A stretch of DNA of 64,000 bases from Neisseriaceae bacterium PsAf (GTDB lineage Bacteria; Pseudomonadota; Gammaproteobacteria; Burkholderiales; Neisseriaceae): NCBI GenBank assembly GCA_017114885.1, contig WNLJ01000012.1, positions 1 through 64,000 of the forward strand, in the 5' to 3' direction. Shown here one piece after another: positions 1 through 8,300 of this stretch (position 1 is the first letter of the stretch; every line of letters starts with the position of its first letter). Under the pieces are notes generated by a model. That model searched no databases, was not told the origin of the DNA, and saw only the letters and a list, made by a program, of their open reading frames with translations. A program made the position numbers and the translations under genes.

Positions 1-367
1 TGAGCAGTTGTTAGTAATTTACATTTAACCCTTTCCAGAGAGAAAACTTATAATTGGTTATTTTGAATGATCTGTTGAGATTGATTTCTTTACCTTGCTC
101 TGCTATTTTTAGAAAGAGATTTTTTCTATACTTTGTGTAAAAAGAGATGAATAATATTCTATTTTTTATATAGTTGTATCTTAGATATTTTGATTAAAGT
201 GTGTTCACGATAAATATAAATTAATTATTTATATGATATAAATTAATTATTTATATAGAAGAAATATAGGGGTTGTCCCGTGATTGAGTTACGTGTATTA
301 TGGTTACATGTATTATGAAAGACAGATTAATACTTTACTAACCTTTGAATATTTTAAGGAGAATGTT
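1..367. other. Left-edge non-coding region upstream of the YqjD-type operon
   Basis: No convincing gene is visible here. An open frame runs in from 284, but its first 28 codons lack a ribosome binding site and look non-coding. The region is very AT-rich and should hold the promoter of the operon starting at 368. Its main structure is a tandem 20-bp repeat, listed separately. The first three bases (TGA) could be the stop of a gene outside the window, which cannot be tested here. Confidence 0.5.
215..256. repeat. Two 20-bp direct repeats, 22-bp period, upstream of the DUF883 gene
   Basis: The 20-base word TATAAATTAATTATTTATAT occurs at 215-234 and again, identically, at 237-256, with GA between. 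Each copy is nearly self-complementary. The 22-bp period is close to two helical turns, so two equal sites would face the same side of DNA. The pair lies about 110 bp before the start at 368. It could be an operator, an UP-like AT tract or a simple duplication; the sequence does not decide. Confidence 0.8.
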
Positions 368-715
368 ATGGCAAATGATTATGATACTAAAAAATCAAAA
401 TTCAAAAAAGATTTAGAGCAAATCAAAAAAGATTTTTCTGAGTTAAAAGAAGCTGGTGGTGAGCAATTTGAACGTGATGCTAAAGATTTTCAAGACAATG
501 CTCGCGAATTCTATGACAACTTCAAAGATGAAGCAAGTGATAAAATAGAAGAAGTTAAAAATAAAATTCCTAAATATCAGCAAGAAGTTCAAGATCAAAT
601 CGAAAAAGCTGGTGATGAAGTTTCTAGTGCTATTAGAAAAAAACCAGTGGAAGCTTTGGCAATTGCTGGCTTAGTTGGTTTGGTTGCAGGTATTGTACTT
701 GGTAAGAAAAACTAA
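368..715 (+). CDS. DUF883 (YqjD/ElaB) family membrane-anchored protein
   Basis: This 115-residue protein has a long charged helical region (about residues 5-85), rich in Lys, Glu and Asp. One C-terminal membrane helix follows, with the glycine-rich pattern AIAGLVGLVAGIVLG and a KKN end. That is the layout of the DUF883/YqjD/ElaB family, inner-membrane proteins reported to bind ribosomes in stationary phase in E. coli. The ATG at 368 is chosen because AAGGAG lies six bases before it; an open frame extends to 284 without a ribosome site. It starts a three-gene operon with the YqjE-like and YqjK-like genes, the same order as yqjD-yqjE-yqjK in enterobacteria. Family is fairly certain; function is not. 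Confidence 0.85.
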   Translation: MANDYDTKKSKFKKDLEQIKKDFSELKEAGGEQFERDAKDFQDNAREFYDNFKDEASDKIEEVKNKIPKYQQEVQDQIEKAGDEVSSAIRKKPVEALAIAGLVGLVAGIVLGKKN

Positions 716-739
716 TTAGTCAACTTTGTTAGGTTTAAA

Positions 740-1192
740 ATGACGGATTTTAAAAAAGTCACGGAGCAATTTAACTTTGTTAAAAGCAATCGTTCTAATA
801 TAGAACGATTGCTTAAGCTTCGGTTTGAAGTTATTTCTATTGATTTAACCTCATTGCAGAAAAGCATTTTATATGGATTCGCTTTAGTAGGGGTCGCTTT
901 AGTATTCTTTTTAATTGCTATTATTAGCGTTTTTTTTGGTCTTAATGATGTGGTTAGTGATCCTAAAGCAAGATTATGGCTTTTCTTTGGTGGCAGTGTT
1001 GTTGCGCTTATATTATTTTTTATTTTTCTGAAATGGGCAATTAGTAAATTAACGAATTCTATTCAAACCTTAAATAGTAGTGTTAAAGATTTAGGCAACG
1101 AAATAGAATTTTTATTAGGAAGAAATACGCCTAATGAAGTTTCTGAAGAGCTTAAAAGTAAAATTGATCAACAGTTGAAAGAAATCTCATGA
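740..1192 (+). CDS. YqjE-like (phage-holin superfamily) inner-membrane protein
   Basis: The protein has 150 residues with two hydrophobic segments, about 47-67 and 81-102, separated by a short polar loop. Both ends are charged and helical. This matches the YqjE/phage-holin III superfamily, whose members accompany YqjD. Despite the family name there is no lysis module nearby, so a holin role is unlikely. It starts 24 bases after the DUF883 gene and its end overlaps the next gene by four bases (ATGA), so the three are probably translated together. Membership rests on topology and neighbours more than on a signature motif. Confidence 0.7.
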   Translation: MTDFKKVTEQFNFVKSNRSNIERLLKLRFEVISIDLTSLQKSILYGFALVGVALVFFLIAIISVFFGLNDVVSDPKARLWLFFGGSVVALILFFIFLKWAISKLTNSIQTLNSSVKDLGNEIEFLLGRNTPNEVSEELKSKIDQQLKEIS

Positions 1193-1491
1193 GTAATGAT
1201 CAACGAAAATATTCTCAAATGGAAGCCGATATTTTACGTACCAAGTTAGAGCTTGCTTATGTAAAACAAGATGTTGAATTAGAGCAAAAGCCTAAGAGTT
1301 TATCTGATCAGCTGATGAGTTATATCCCTGCTTTGGGTAATGTAGGTAAAATGGTATTGACTAATAGAACAGTCATAAGCAGATTAACCCCCTTGGTTGT
1401 TTCTTTACTTTTATCCAAAAAAGCGAAGTCTGCAGCAAAATTCAATAAAAAAACAGCCTCCAAAACAAGTAAAAAAATCAAAAAGAAATAG
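1189..1491 (+). CDS. YqjK-like small basic protein
   Basis: This 100-residue protein is third in the YqjD-YqjE-type operon. The start ATG sits in the ATGA overlap with the preceding stop. The first half is helical and charged. A moderately hydrophobic stretch (about 60-78, ending LVVSLLLSKK) follows, then a very Lys/Ser/Thr-rich tail ending KKIKKK. Short proteins of this composition occupy the yqjK position. No catalytic motif is visible. It is convergent with the glutathione peroxidase gene, whose stop is only eight bases away, and no clear terminator lies between them. Confidence 0.55.
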   Translation: MSNDQRKYSQMEADILRTKLELAYVKQDVELEQKPKSLSDQLMSYIPALGNVGKMVLTNRTVISRLTPLVVSLLLSKKAKSAAKFNKKTASKTSKKIKKK

Positions 1492-1499
1492 AGAAATTG

Positions 1500-1973
1500 T
1501 TAAAGCAGTAGTTTGATTTCTTTTTCAACTTTATCCATAGATGTGGTAGGGGCGAATCTTTTGACCACACTTCCATCTCGGTTAATTAAAAATTTAGTAA
1601 AGTTCCACTTGATTTTCTCGTTTAATAGACCTGGTTGCGATGATTTTAAATAGGTGTATAAAGGAGACTCATCCTTTCCATTAACCTCAATTTTAGAGAA
1701 CATCGGGAAGGTAACGCCATAATTTTTTTGACAAAATGTCATGATTTCTTGATTGTTTCCCGGATCTTGATTGGCAAACTGGTTGCAGGGAAATCCTAAA
1801 ATAGTAAAACCCTGATCTTTGTACTTTTGATAGAGATGTTCTAGTTTCTCAAATTGTGGAGTAAAACCGCATTTACTTGCTGTATTGACAATTAAAATCA
1901 CTTGATTTTTAAATTCTTTTAAAGAAACATCATTTCCATTGATGTCTTGTACTATAAAATCATAAACAGACAT
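1500..1973 (-). CDS. Glutathione peroxidase (thioredoxin-fold peroxidase)
   Basis: A 157-residue protein of the glutathione peroxidase family, which reduces hydroperoxides with glutathione or thioredoxin. The peroxidatic Cys is at residue 35 in NTASKCGFT. The family's Gln lies in [12 protein letters not shown], and the Trp-Asn pair is in KWNFTKF, completing the catalytic tetrad. It has no signal peptide and so is cytoplasmic, as for BtuE/Gpx in other proteobacteria. The start is supported by AAGGAG seven bases upstream. It uses Cys rather than selenocysteine, as is usual in bacteria. It may share a transcript with the TehB-like gene behind it, since no terminator is seen between them. Confidence 0.93.
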   Translation of the reverse strand: MSVYDFIVQDINGNDVSLKEFKNQVILIVNTASKCGFTPQFEKLEHLYQKYKDQGFTILGFPCNQFANQDPGNNQEIMTFCQKNYGVTFPMFSKIEVNGKDESPLYTYLKSSQPGLLNEKIKWNFTKFLINRDGSVVKRFAPTTSMDKVEKEIKLLL

Positions 1974-2039
1974 TATGTTCTCCTTTTTATTGTTAACGAT
2001 TTGTAATAATGTTTTATTTTTTATAATTAATCTTACTTA

Positions 2040-2924
2040 TTACTCAATCTTTTTAGCCAATAAGGTGGCAAAACGAAATTTATACCGATTTCCTTGAGGA
2101 TCTAGTTTATGCATCTCTCCCACATCTTCATTATATTTGATAATTTCCCAATCCTGGTAATAGTTTTTTAATTCATTAGTTTTAAATTTATGCTTAAAAT
2201 CTAGATCACAGGGATAGTCGTCGGTATTCATTACTGAAACAATCAAATTATAACCATTTTTATTAGTATGATTTTGCATGTTCCTTATAATTTCAGGAAC
2301 TTTCTTGCTATCTAGCATCATAAATACAACGGTTGAAAGAATGAAATCGTATTGTTCTTCAATACTAGCTGCATTAATATTATAGGTGTAAACATGTAGA
2401 TGATTCAATTGATTTTCAGTGATGATATTTTGTAATTGTTTGATTTTGCTTTCTTCTATATCTACCCCAGTTACATTAAAACCTTTTAATGTTAAATAAA
2501 TACTATTTCTACCTTGTCCACAACCTAAATCTAATACTTTATAATGATTAGGTTGTTCCTTAAAGGTAATGTTTTCAAAAGCTTCTATAACTTCGGAATG
2601 AGCTCGAGAGAAATTATATTTCTTTTTAGCAAAATCTTCTTGCCGACAATAAAAAGAGAGTTGACAGTTTAAATCATCAGAAACCTTAGCAATACGATGC
2701 CATACTTGTGGTTCTATAAAAGGAGGTTGCACTTTTTTTGAAAAATGATGAGTGGAAATAACATTTCCTGCCTCATTCATGATTTCAAAATCTAATTCTC
2801 CCTGCATAATTTCTAATTTTGCCCACGTATCTTGTTGCGTATTGTGTTTTTTACAAAATGCCTGTGGTAGGCTTTGGGCATCCCATTTTGGTAAAGTTTT
2901 ATACCTGACTAATTCTTTATACAT
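2040..2924 (-). CDS. tehB: TehB-type SAM-dependent methyltransferase with N-terminal cupin-like domain
   Basis: This 294-residue protein has two parts. The first ~90 residues resemble the DUF1971/TehB N-terminal cupin-like domain (VRYKTLPKWD at the start; PFIEPQVWHR near its end). The rest is a class I methyltransferase with the SAM-binding loop VLDLGCGQGRNSIYL and the acidic VTGVDIEE after strand 2. TehB proteins methylate tellurite and related oxyanions and confer resistance when overproduced; the natural substrate is uncertain. The ATG at 2924 is preferred over the upstream GTG at 2954 because AAGGGT precedes it at suitable spacing and it gives the usual N-terminus. No tehA is adjacent. 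Confidence 0.85.
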   Translation of the reverse strand: MYKELVRYKTLPKWDAQSLPQAFCKKHNTQQDTWAKLEIMQGELDFEIMNEAGNVISTHHFSKKVQPPFIEPQVWHRIAKVSDDLNCQLSFYCRQEDFAKKKYNFSRAHSEVIEAFENITFKEQPNHYKVLDLGCGQGRNSIYLTLKGFNVTGVDIEESKIKQLQNIITENQLNHLHVYTYNINAASIEEQYDFILSTVVFMMLDSKKVPEIIRNMQNHTNKNGYNLIVSVMNTDDYPCDLDFKHKFKTNELKNYYQDWEIIKYNEDVGEMHKLDPQGNRYKFRFATLLAKKIE

Positions 2925-3418
2925 AAAATTACCCTTCAATACCTTAATTTTCACAATTTTCTAATTCAATACTAAATGGTGTATCTTTGTTCCTGGTGTG
3001 CTGACTTGTTATTTTTATTGTGTGTTTTATATGGGTATATAAATTTATTGATTTTTAGCTAGTTATTTCTCTGGATTCCGACTGCTGAATGAGAGATTAA
3101 TTCAAATTTTTCTGCTAGACAGAATTTTCAATAAACTGTACTTATATAAAAATAATATCTAAAAAATATAAAACAGATTGCAAGTAATTCTTAAAAATTT
3201 ATAATAATTCTTTTTAGTTATAGGGAAAAGAAGAGGATGTTAATTTCAAGCTAAAAAAGCAATGATTTTTATTCCTTAAAAAATATTCCTAACTTTGAAC
3301 ATTCTTGCTTTTTCCTGCTGTTTTTTCTGCACATAAATAAATATTAGACATACATTCTTGTAATGATAGTATCCTTATTTAAAAGGCAATCAATTAATTT
3401 ATATAAAAATTAATATAG
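2925..3418. other. Non-coding gap between the tehB-like and BCCT genes
   Basis: This ~490-base stretch lies between two minus-strand genes. It should contain the promoter of the tehB-like gene and the end of the BCCT transcript. No open frame with a ribosome site, no RNA gene and no strong hairpin was found. It is AT-rich with several A and T runs. It may be decayed sequence, but no gene fragment could be recognised. Confidence 0.4.
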
Positions 3419-5161
3419 TTATTTTTCTTTATCATTATTCTCTTTATTGCTTTCCTCATCTTCTTGATCTTTTCTCATTTGTTCGTAAACACCTTCAGTA
3501 TGGAGTATTGATCCCTCAGGTGCATCTGAAGTTTCCCCAATTTCCCATGGTGCATTATCTGGAATTTCATCGATATGAATAGTCTTGGGAGAATAATCAG
3601 GTTGGAAATATAAATCGTATTTAATGGCTTTAATAATTGAAACTATTAATGCTACGGCAACTAGTAATAATGGCGCTGCAGAGATAACGGCTGCTGCTTG
3701 TAAGGTAGATAAATCACCTGCCAGTAATAGAGCAGTAGGTAGTAGACATAACGCAAATGCCCAAAATAAACGATTCCAACGCATTGGTTCTTCATCGACT
3801 TCTTTTTGAACGACAGAGGCTAAAATGTAAGAGATAGAGTCAAAAGTAGTTGCTGTGAAAATAATAGCTAATACTGTAAAGACTGCCATCGAAACTTTAG
3901 CAATTGGCAATGTCTCTAATATACCAAAAATAGCAGCCGTTGGACTAACATTATTTAATAAAGAGAGCACATCTAATTGCCCACTAATTTGTAAATATAG
4001 GCCATAATTACCAAGAATAATAAAGAATGCGGCACAACCTAAGCTTCCAAAAAATAGAGAACCAACGACTACTTGGCGTAAAGTTCTACCACGAGATATT
4101 TTAGCAATAAAAATTCCAATAGTAGGGGAAAATACTAACCACCAAGCCCAATAGAATATAGTCCAATTTTGAGGAAAGTTGGATTTTTTAAATCCAAACT
4201 CAGGAAAACCTGAAAAAGCTTCATTCCATGTCATCATCCTTGCCATATTAGTTAACGCCTTGCCTAGACTTTCAAAACCAACATCTAAAATAAATATAGT
4301 AGGACCGACAAGTAATACAAAAAATAGAAATATGACAGCTAGGTAAAAATTAATATTAGAAAGAACTTGTATGCCTTTTTTCATTCCCTGAAAAGCGCTA
4401 TAGGCGAATAACATAGTTGTAAAAAGTAAGACAATTAATTGAGTAGTAATATTAACAGGGAAACCAAAAAGTTTGTTAAGACCTTCTGTAATAAGGGGTG
4501 AAGCAAGACCTAAAGTTGTAGCACCACCACCAATCATACCAAATACAAATAAAATATCGATGGTTTTACCAAAGTAGCTATTAGCTCTTTTTTCTCCTAA
4601 TACAGGAGCAAGACACTGACTTATTTTTAAAACCGGTTGGTTTCTAACATGATAAAAATAAGACATAGCAATAGCTGGAACTAGGTAGATAGACCAAGCA
4701 ACAGGACCCCAGTGGAAGATTCCATAAGTGGCAGCCCATTCTACAGCTTCAGAGGTGCCTGTTTCTATTTCAAAAGGAGGAGCTTGGTAGTAGAAAGCCC
4801 ACTCAATCATGCCCCAATAAAGAATACTAGCACCAATACCCGCACAAAATAGCATAGCAGCCCATGAATAGGTAGGGTATTCCATATCTTCTTCAGGCTT
4901 GCCTAATTTAATTTTACCAATATCGGAAAAGGCAATAAACAATACAAAAATAACAGCGAGGGCACCAAAACCAAGATAAAAAACCCCAAGCTGATCAGTT
5001 AATATGGTTTTAAAGTAATCTACCCATTGTGCCGACCAATCAGGATAAAATAGTAAAGGGAGAGCGAAACCCAGCAATACGAGCAATACACCAAAAAAAG
5101 TATAATAATCAATGTCTGAAAATAGGTTTTTTGATTGACTGTTTTTTTGCTGTGATTCCAT
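3419..5161 (-). CDS. BCCT-family transporter (betaine/carnitine/choline type)
   Basis: The protein has 580 residues and about 12 membrane helices. The family signature helix is clear: the Trp-rich WAWWLVFSPTIGIF followed by IAKISRGRTLRQ. An earlier helix pair carries CAGIGASILYWGMIEW, corresponding to the BCCT substrate/sodium region. The C-terminal tail (about 510-580) is hydrophilic and acidic, ending in a Glu/Asp/Asn/Lys-rich stretch; such tails act in osmosensing in some members. Likely role: sodium- or proton-coupled uptake of glycine betaine, choline or carnitine. The exact substrate cannot be read. The start has AAAGGA a few bases upstream. Confidence 0.92.
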   Translation of the reverse strand: MESQQKNSQSKNLFSDIDYYTFFGVLLVLLGFALPLLFYPDWSAQWVDYFKTILTDQLGVFYLGFGALAVIFVLFIAFSDIGKIKLGKPEEDMEYPTYSWAAMLFCAGIGASILYWGMIEWAFYYQAPPFEIETGTSEAVEWAATYGIFHWGPVAWSIYLVPAIAMSYFYHVRNQPVLKISQCLAPVLGEKRANSYFGKTIDILFVFGMIGGGATTLGLASPLITEGLNKLFGFPVNITTQLIVLLFTTMLFAYSAFQGMKKGIQVLSNINFYLAVIFLFFVLLVGPTIFILDVGFESLGKALTNMARMMTWNEAFSGFPEFGFKKSNFPQNWTIFYWAWWLVFSPTIGIFIAKISRGRTLRQVVVGSLFFGSLGCAAFFIILGNYGLYLQISGQLDVLSLLNNVSPTAAIFGILETLPIAKVSMAVFTVLAIIFTATTFDSISYILASVVQKEVDEEPMRWNRLFWAFALCLLPTALLLAGDLSTLQAAAVISAAPLLLVAVALIVSIIKAIKYDLYFQPDYSPKTIHIDEIPDNAPWEIGETSDAPEGSILHTEGVYEQMRKDQEDEESNKENNDKEK

Positions 5162-5205
5162 TTTTTTCCTTTTATTAAAATTATTTTAATCTTACCTTCA
5201 AGAAA

Positions 5206-5234
5206 CAATAAGCCAAATATGATTTGGCCTATTG
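5206..5234 (-). terminator. Hairpin after the multicopper oxidase gene
   Basis: CAATAAGCCAAAT and ATTTGGCCTATTG form a 13-bp stem with one mismatch and a three-base loop, 22 bases beyond the oxidase stop. The following minus-strand bases are only moderately T-rich (TATTGTTTCTT), so termination strength is uncertain. Confidence 0.55.
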
Positions 5235-5256
5235 AGGTGGATTTTTTTTGAAGGGC

Positions 5257-6834
5257 TTATTCTAGCACATTTAATTGAGCCATCATACCCAAGTTTTCGT
5301 GTTCCAATACATGACAATGAAACAAACGAATTCCTGTAAGTTGTTGCTTACAAATAATAGAAACGGTTTCATAGGGCTTAAGATTAATAGTATCTTTAAG
5401 TGACTTATAATCAGGTTTAGAAACTTTGCCATTTAATTCATGTGAGAGAACGTAAAATTGAGTTCCATGAAGATGGAAATTATGATCCATATGAGAATCA
5501 TTTTTAATAACCCATTTTTCCGGAACATTAACCTTACTGGTTAAATCCATTCGTCCCATATCATAGGTTTTTCCATTGATAAGGAACATGTTTTGTAAAT
5601 CTTGCATACTCATGGCAGACATTCCTTGCATGTCATCATGACCATGACCTTCTGAATGATTCATTACCTCGGTATATACAATATGTTTTGTTTCCTGTGG
5701 TGTTTCTAGAGGAGGCAGTTCTCTTAATTTTTGAGGAATAGGTTTATCTAGAGGAGAAACGGTCACTTCTGCCAATGTTATTGTTTCTGGTTCAAAAGCT
5801 TGCATCATTTTTTCACGATTGTAAGGTAATAAAACCAGGTGCGTATTTCTCTTTGTGCTTGTTTCTACAATAATCTCATAACGTTCACCAGGAGATAAAA
5901 ATAGCTCTTCTTGATTTTGAGGGCTTTCCAACAGACCACCATCTGAACCAATTACAATTATTTTACAGTCTAGGATTTTTAATCTAAGGTATCTGGCATT
6001 GCAAGCGTTCCAAATTCGTATGCGTTCAGTTCCCTTAATAGTAATTTTAGGCTCTAACTGTCCATTGATTAGTACAAAATTTCCCTCTCTACCATTCATC
6101 CAATCCAGAGCAGTATTCTCAGGGATGTTACCATTTTCATCTAATCGTAAGTCTGAAATAAGCCAATGTTGTTCGGGTAAATCTCTGAGAGGATCATCTT
6201 TACTCTTTACAATAAAGCTACCAGCTAAACCTTTATAAGTTTGTTCAGAAGTTAAACCATGCGCATGAGAATGGTACCAATAAGTACCCGCTGAACCTGA
6301 TGGTAGTTTAAATTGATAGACCCTAGAACCATAAGGTTCGATGGCATCTTGAGGGTTTCCATCTTGTTTGGAAGGAACGGGTAACCCATGCCAGTGAATA
6401 GTGGTTGGTTGTGTTAAGCGATTAGTTACTTTAATTTTAACAGTGTCTCCTTCATTTACCACAATTTGAGGTCCTGCTAAAATACCGTTATACAAAAAAA
6501 ATTCAGTTTGAAGAGAAGGAACCAGTGAAAGCGTATGTGGTTTAACTTCGATATTTGCTTCAAAAGAGTTGGTAGTATTGCTTTGATTTAGTAAAGGTTT
6601 TAGGGGTTGTAGTGGCTGATGACTAGGGAATTTCTCTCTCTCTAGTAGAGGTGACTGATAGGTATAAGGGACAGCTATATTTTTTTTATCGTCCTGATTC
6701 GCCGCGGCATGCGATGAATGATCTTGATGATGCATTGTTTCTTTTTGTTGCTGTGATTTATCTTTTGGCTGACAACCTACTAAAAAGGATGCACCCAAGC
6801 ACATACCTGTTTCTAAAAATGTTCTGCGATCCAT
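5257..6834 (-). CDS. Exported multicopper oxidase (CueO/CopA/laccase-like)
   Basis: A 525-residue three-domain cupredoxin oxidase. All four copper motifs are present: HWHGLPVP and WYHSHAHG in domain 1, then HNFHLHGTQF and LFHCHVLEHENLGMM in domain 3. The last holds the type 1 Cys-His-Met ligands. The N-terminus starts MDRRTFLETG, a twin-arginine-like motif, followed by a hydrophobic stretch ending LVGC, a lipobox, so it may be a Tat-exported lipoprotein. A His-rich linker follows, and a Met/His-rich insert lies between domains 2 and 3, as in Cu(I)-oxidising CueO. The ATG at 6834 is preceded by GAGGAGGG; a longer frame to 6864 lacks support. Likely role: periplasmic Cu(I) detoxification. Confidence 0.92.
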   Translation of the reverse strand: MDRRTFLETGMCLGASFLVGCQPKDKSQQQKETMHHQDHSSHAAANQDDKKNIAVPYTYQSPLLEREKFPSHQPLQPLKPLLNQSNTTNSFEANIEVKPHTLSLVPSLQTEFFLYNGILAGPQIVVNEGDTVKIKVTNRLTQPTTIHWHGLPVPSKQDGNPQDAIEPYGSRVYQFKLPSGSAGTYWYHSHAHGLTSEQTYKGLAGSFIVKSKDDPLRDLPEQHWLISDLRLDENGNIPENTALDWMNGREGNFVLINGQLEPKITIKGTERIRIWNACNARYLRLKILDCKIIVIGSDGGLLESPQNQEELFLSPGERYEIIVETSTKRNTHLVLLPYNREKMMQAFEPETITLAEVTVSPLDKPIPQKLRELPPLETPQETKHIVYTEVMNHSEGHGHDDMQGMSAMSMQDLQNMFLINGKTYDMGRMDLTSKVNVPEKWVIKNDSHMDHNFHLHGTQFYVLSHELNGKVSKPDYKSLKDTINLKPYETVSIICKQQLTGIRLFHCHVLEHENLGMMAQLNVLE

Positions 6835-6977
6835 GAAATCCCTCCTCAACATATTAAACGACATACTTAAGTATAAGATAAAAATAAGCTTAGATTAAGG
6901 GTTAATGATAATTAATTTTATAGTATTATGATGGAAGTATAATTTTTTGATTTTTATCAGAATGTTATTGGTAATAT

Positions 6978-7622
6978 ATGGAATGGCATAACTACTTTTC
7001 TTTTGCTCTCATATCATTGTTAATGGTTATTAATCCTGGCCCTAACATGGTTTATTTAATTACGAGAACTATGGATGCAGGTATTAAGGATGGGTTATTG
7101 TCTTTATTTGGAATAAGTACTGGTTTTTTTTATATTTTTATTGATGTCTGTTTCCGGTTTGTCTTTTTTAATAAGTAAGAACACTTATTTATATGCAGTC
7201 ATGTTGTTGTTGGTGAGTGTATTTTTTTTTATATCTTGCAATCAAGTCTTTCCCCTATAAGCAGTATAAGCAGAAAAAATTATTTCCTAATAATGGCACT
7301 AGTATAACGACCACGGGTACTCATAAATCGTCTTATTTGATAGGGATGATTGTTGTATTAACTAATCCTAAGGCGATTATTTTATTTGCCACAGTTTATT
7401 AATATAAATGCATCGGTTGAGCATCAGTTAATTTTGTTGGGTATTACTCAAATAAGTATTAGTTTTATAGTGAACTTATTGGTTATACTTTTCATACCTA
7501 ATGTATTGAAATTTTATCAAAACAAACCAAATTTTCAGTATCGAGTGGCTTTCTTGATATCATTGGTGTATTTATTTTTATCGATTTATTCTATAGTGAA
7601 TATGTTTAGAATAGTATCTTGA
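6978..7622 (+). pseudogene. Decayed LysE/RhtB-family amino acid exporter
   Basis: Three consecutive frames each encode part of a LysE/RhtB exporter of about 215 residues. The first (6978-7178) has the family N-terminus with VINPGPNMVYLITRT and GISTGF. The second (from about 7217) has LYLAIKSF and VLTNPKAIILF. The third (from about 7386) has LPQFININ and the last two helices. Removing one T from the T8 run at 7134-7141 opens a frame continuing through GLSFLISKNTYLYAVMLLL; removing one T from the T9 run at 7222-7230 joins it to LYLAIKSF. A third shift near 7386-7402 is not in a homopolymer. Three lesions in one gene make true decay likely. The product would have been an inner-membrane exporter of amino acids. 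Confidence 0.85.
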
Positions 7623-7633
7623 ACAATAAAAAA

Positions 7634-7665
7634 TCCTTCTCAAAGATGTATTGTTATGAGAAGGA
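7634..7665. terminator. Bidirectional terminator between the lysE remnant and the NlpE-like gene
   Basis: TCCTTCTCA (7634-7642) pairs perfectly with TGAGAAGGA (7657-7665). A-rich sequence lies on the left and TTTT on the right, so it can stop transcription in both directions. It sits between two convergent genes. Confidence 0.8.
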
Positions 7666-7679
7666 CTTTTAAACTAATA

Positions 7680-8126
7680 TTAATCAGATACTTTTTGTAA
7701 GGTGTAGTTTAAAGAGCTCTCAATTTTTTCACCTGTAGTCATATCTCTCATCTCAGCAAAATTTTCGCCAATAAAGAAAATACGATTATCGGCTTCTTCA
7801 TCTAAAGTAATTAAAGAAGGATTATCAGTGTTAAAAGTGAAAGTACCATTAGTGGTGAAAGTATTGTTACCAGGTTTATTGGTTTGATATTCTTGTATTA
7901 GAGAATAAGTTTTATCTTGATTAAGCGTCAATGTCATTTTAATACCACTGCAATCGGCACAAGGGATTTCTCCTTCATAAGTGCCCATCCAATCCAATGA
8001 GTTTTCAGTAGTATCTGCTTGAACGGCAGCAGTTTGTTGTTCAGAATTTTGTTGTTGTGATTGAGTGTTTTCAGAGTTACAAGCTGCAACTGATAGTAAA
8101 CCTGCCAATAGTAATATTTTTTTCAT
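7680..8126 (-). CDS. NlpE-like outer-membrane lipoprotein
   Basis: This 148-residue protein has a signal peptide with a lipobox ending in VAAC at residue 16. A Gln/Ser/Thr-rich linker follows, then one NlpE N-terminal-type domain: WMGTYEGEIPCADCSGI, with the CxxC pair, and later beta-strand repeats typical of the fold. NlpE senses surface contact and copper stress for the Cpx system in E. coli. No cpx genes are in the window, and this protein lacks a second C-terminal domain, so the sensor role is only an inference. It lies near a copper oxidase, which is suggestive. The start follows a purine-rich AGAGAA. Confidence 0.82.
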   Translation of the reverse strand: MKKILLLAGLLSVAACNSENTQSQQQNSEQQTAAVQADTTENSLDWMGTYEGEIPCADCSGIKMTLTLNQDKTYSLIQEYQTNKPGNNTFTTNGTFTFNTDNPSLITLDEEADNRIFFIGENFAEMRDMTTGEKIESSLNYTLQKVSD

Positions 8127-8300
8127 GGTTCTCTTTATTCTCTTTCTTTAAAAATAAGTTTTCATTAGAGATTTTTTTTTAAAAAAAGTTCAATAAAAGT
8201 CATTAAATTATCTTATAAATATATTAATAAGCTTGTGTATCTAATTATTTTTTTAGTGGTTATAATTAACATAATTAATATATGAAATAAGGAGAAAAAA

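Noticed and set aside
1-29. The left edge resembles bases 15748-15776 (about 25 of 29 positions with one gap), suggesting a duplication.
   Set aside because: Similarity ends at once, both parts are AT-rich and the downstream gene content differs. It is most likely chance.
740-1192. Holin superfamily membership suggested a prophage.
   Set aside because: The gene sits in the YqjD-YqjE-YqjK operon and no phage genes are nearby.
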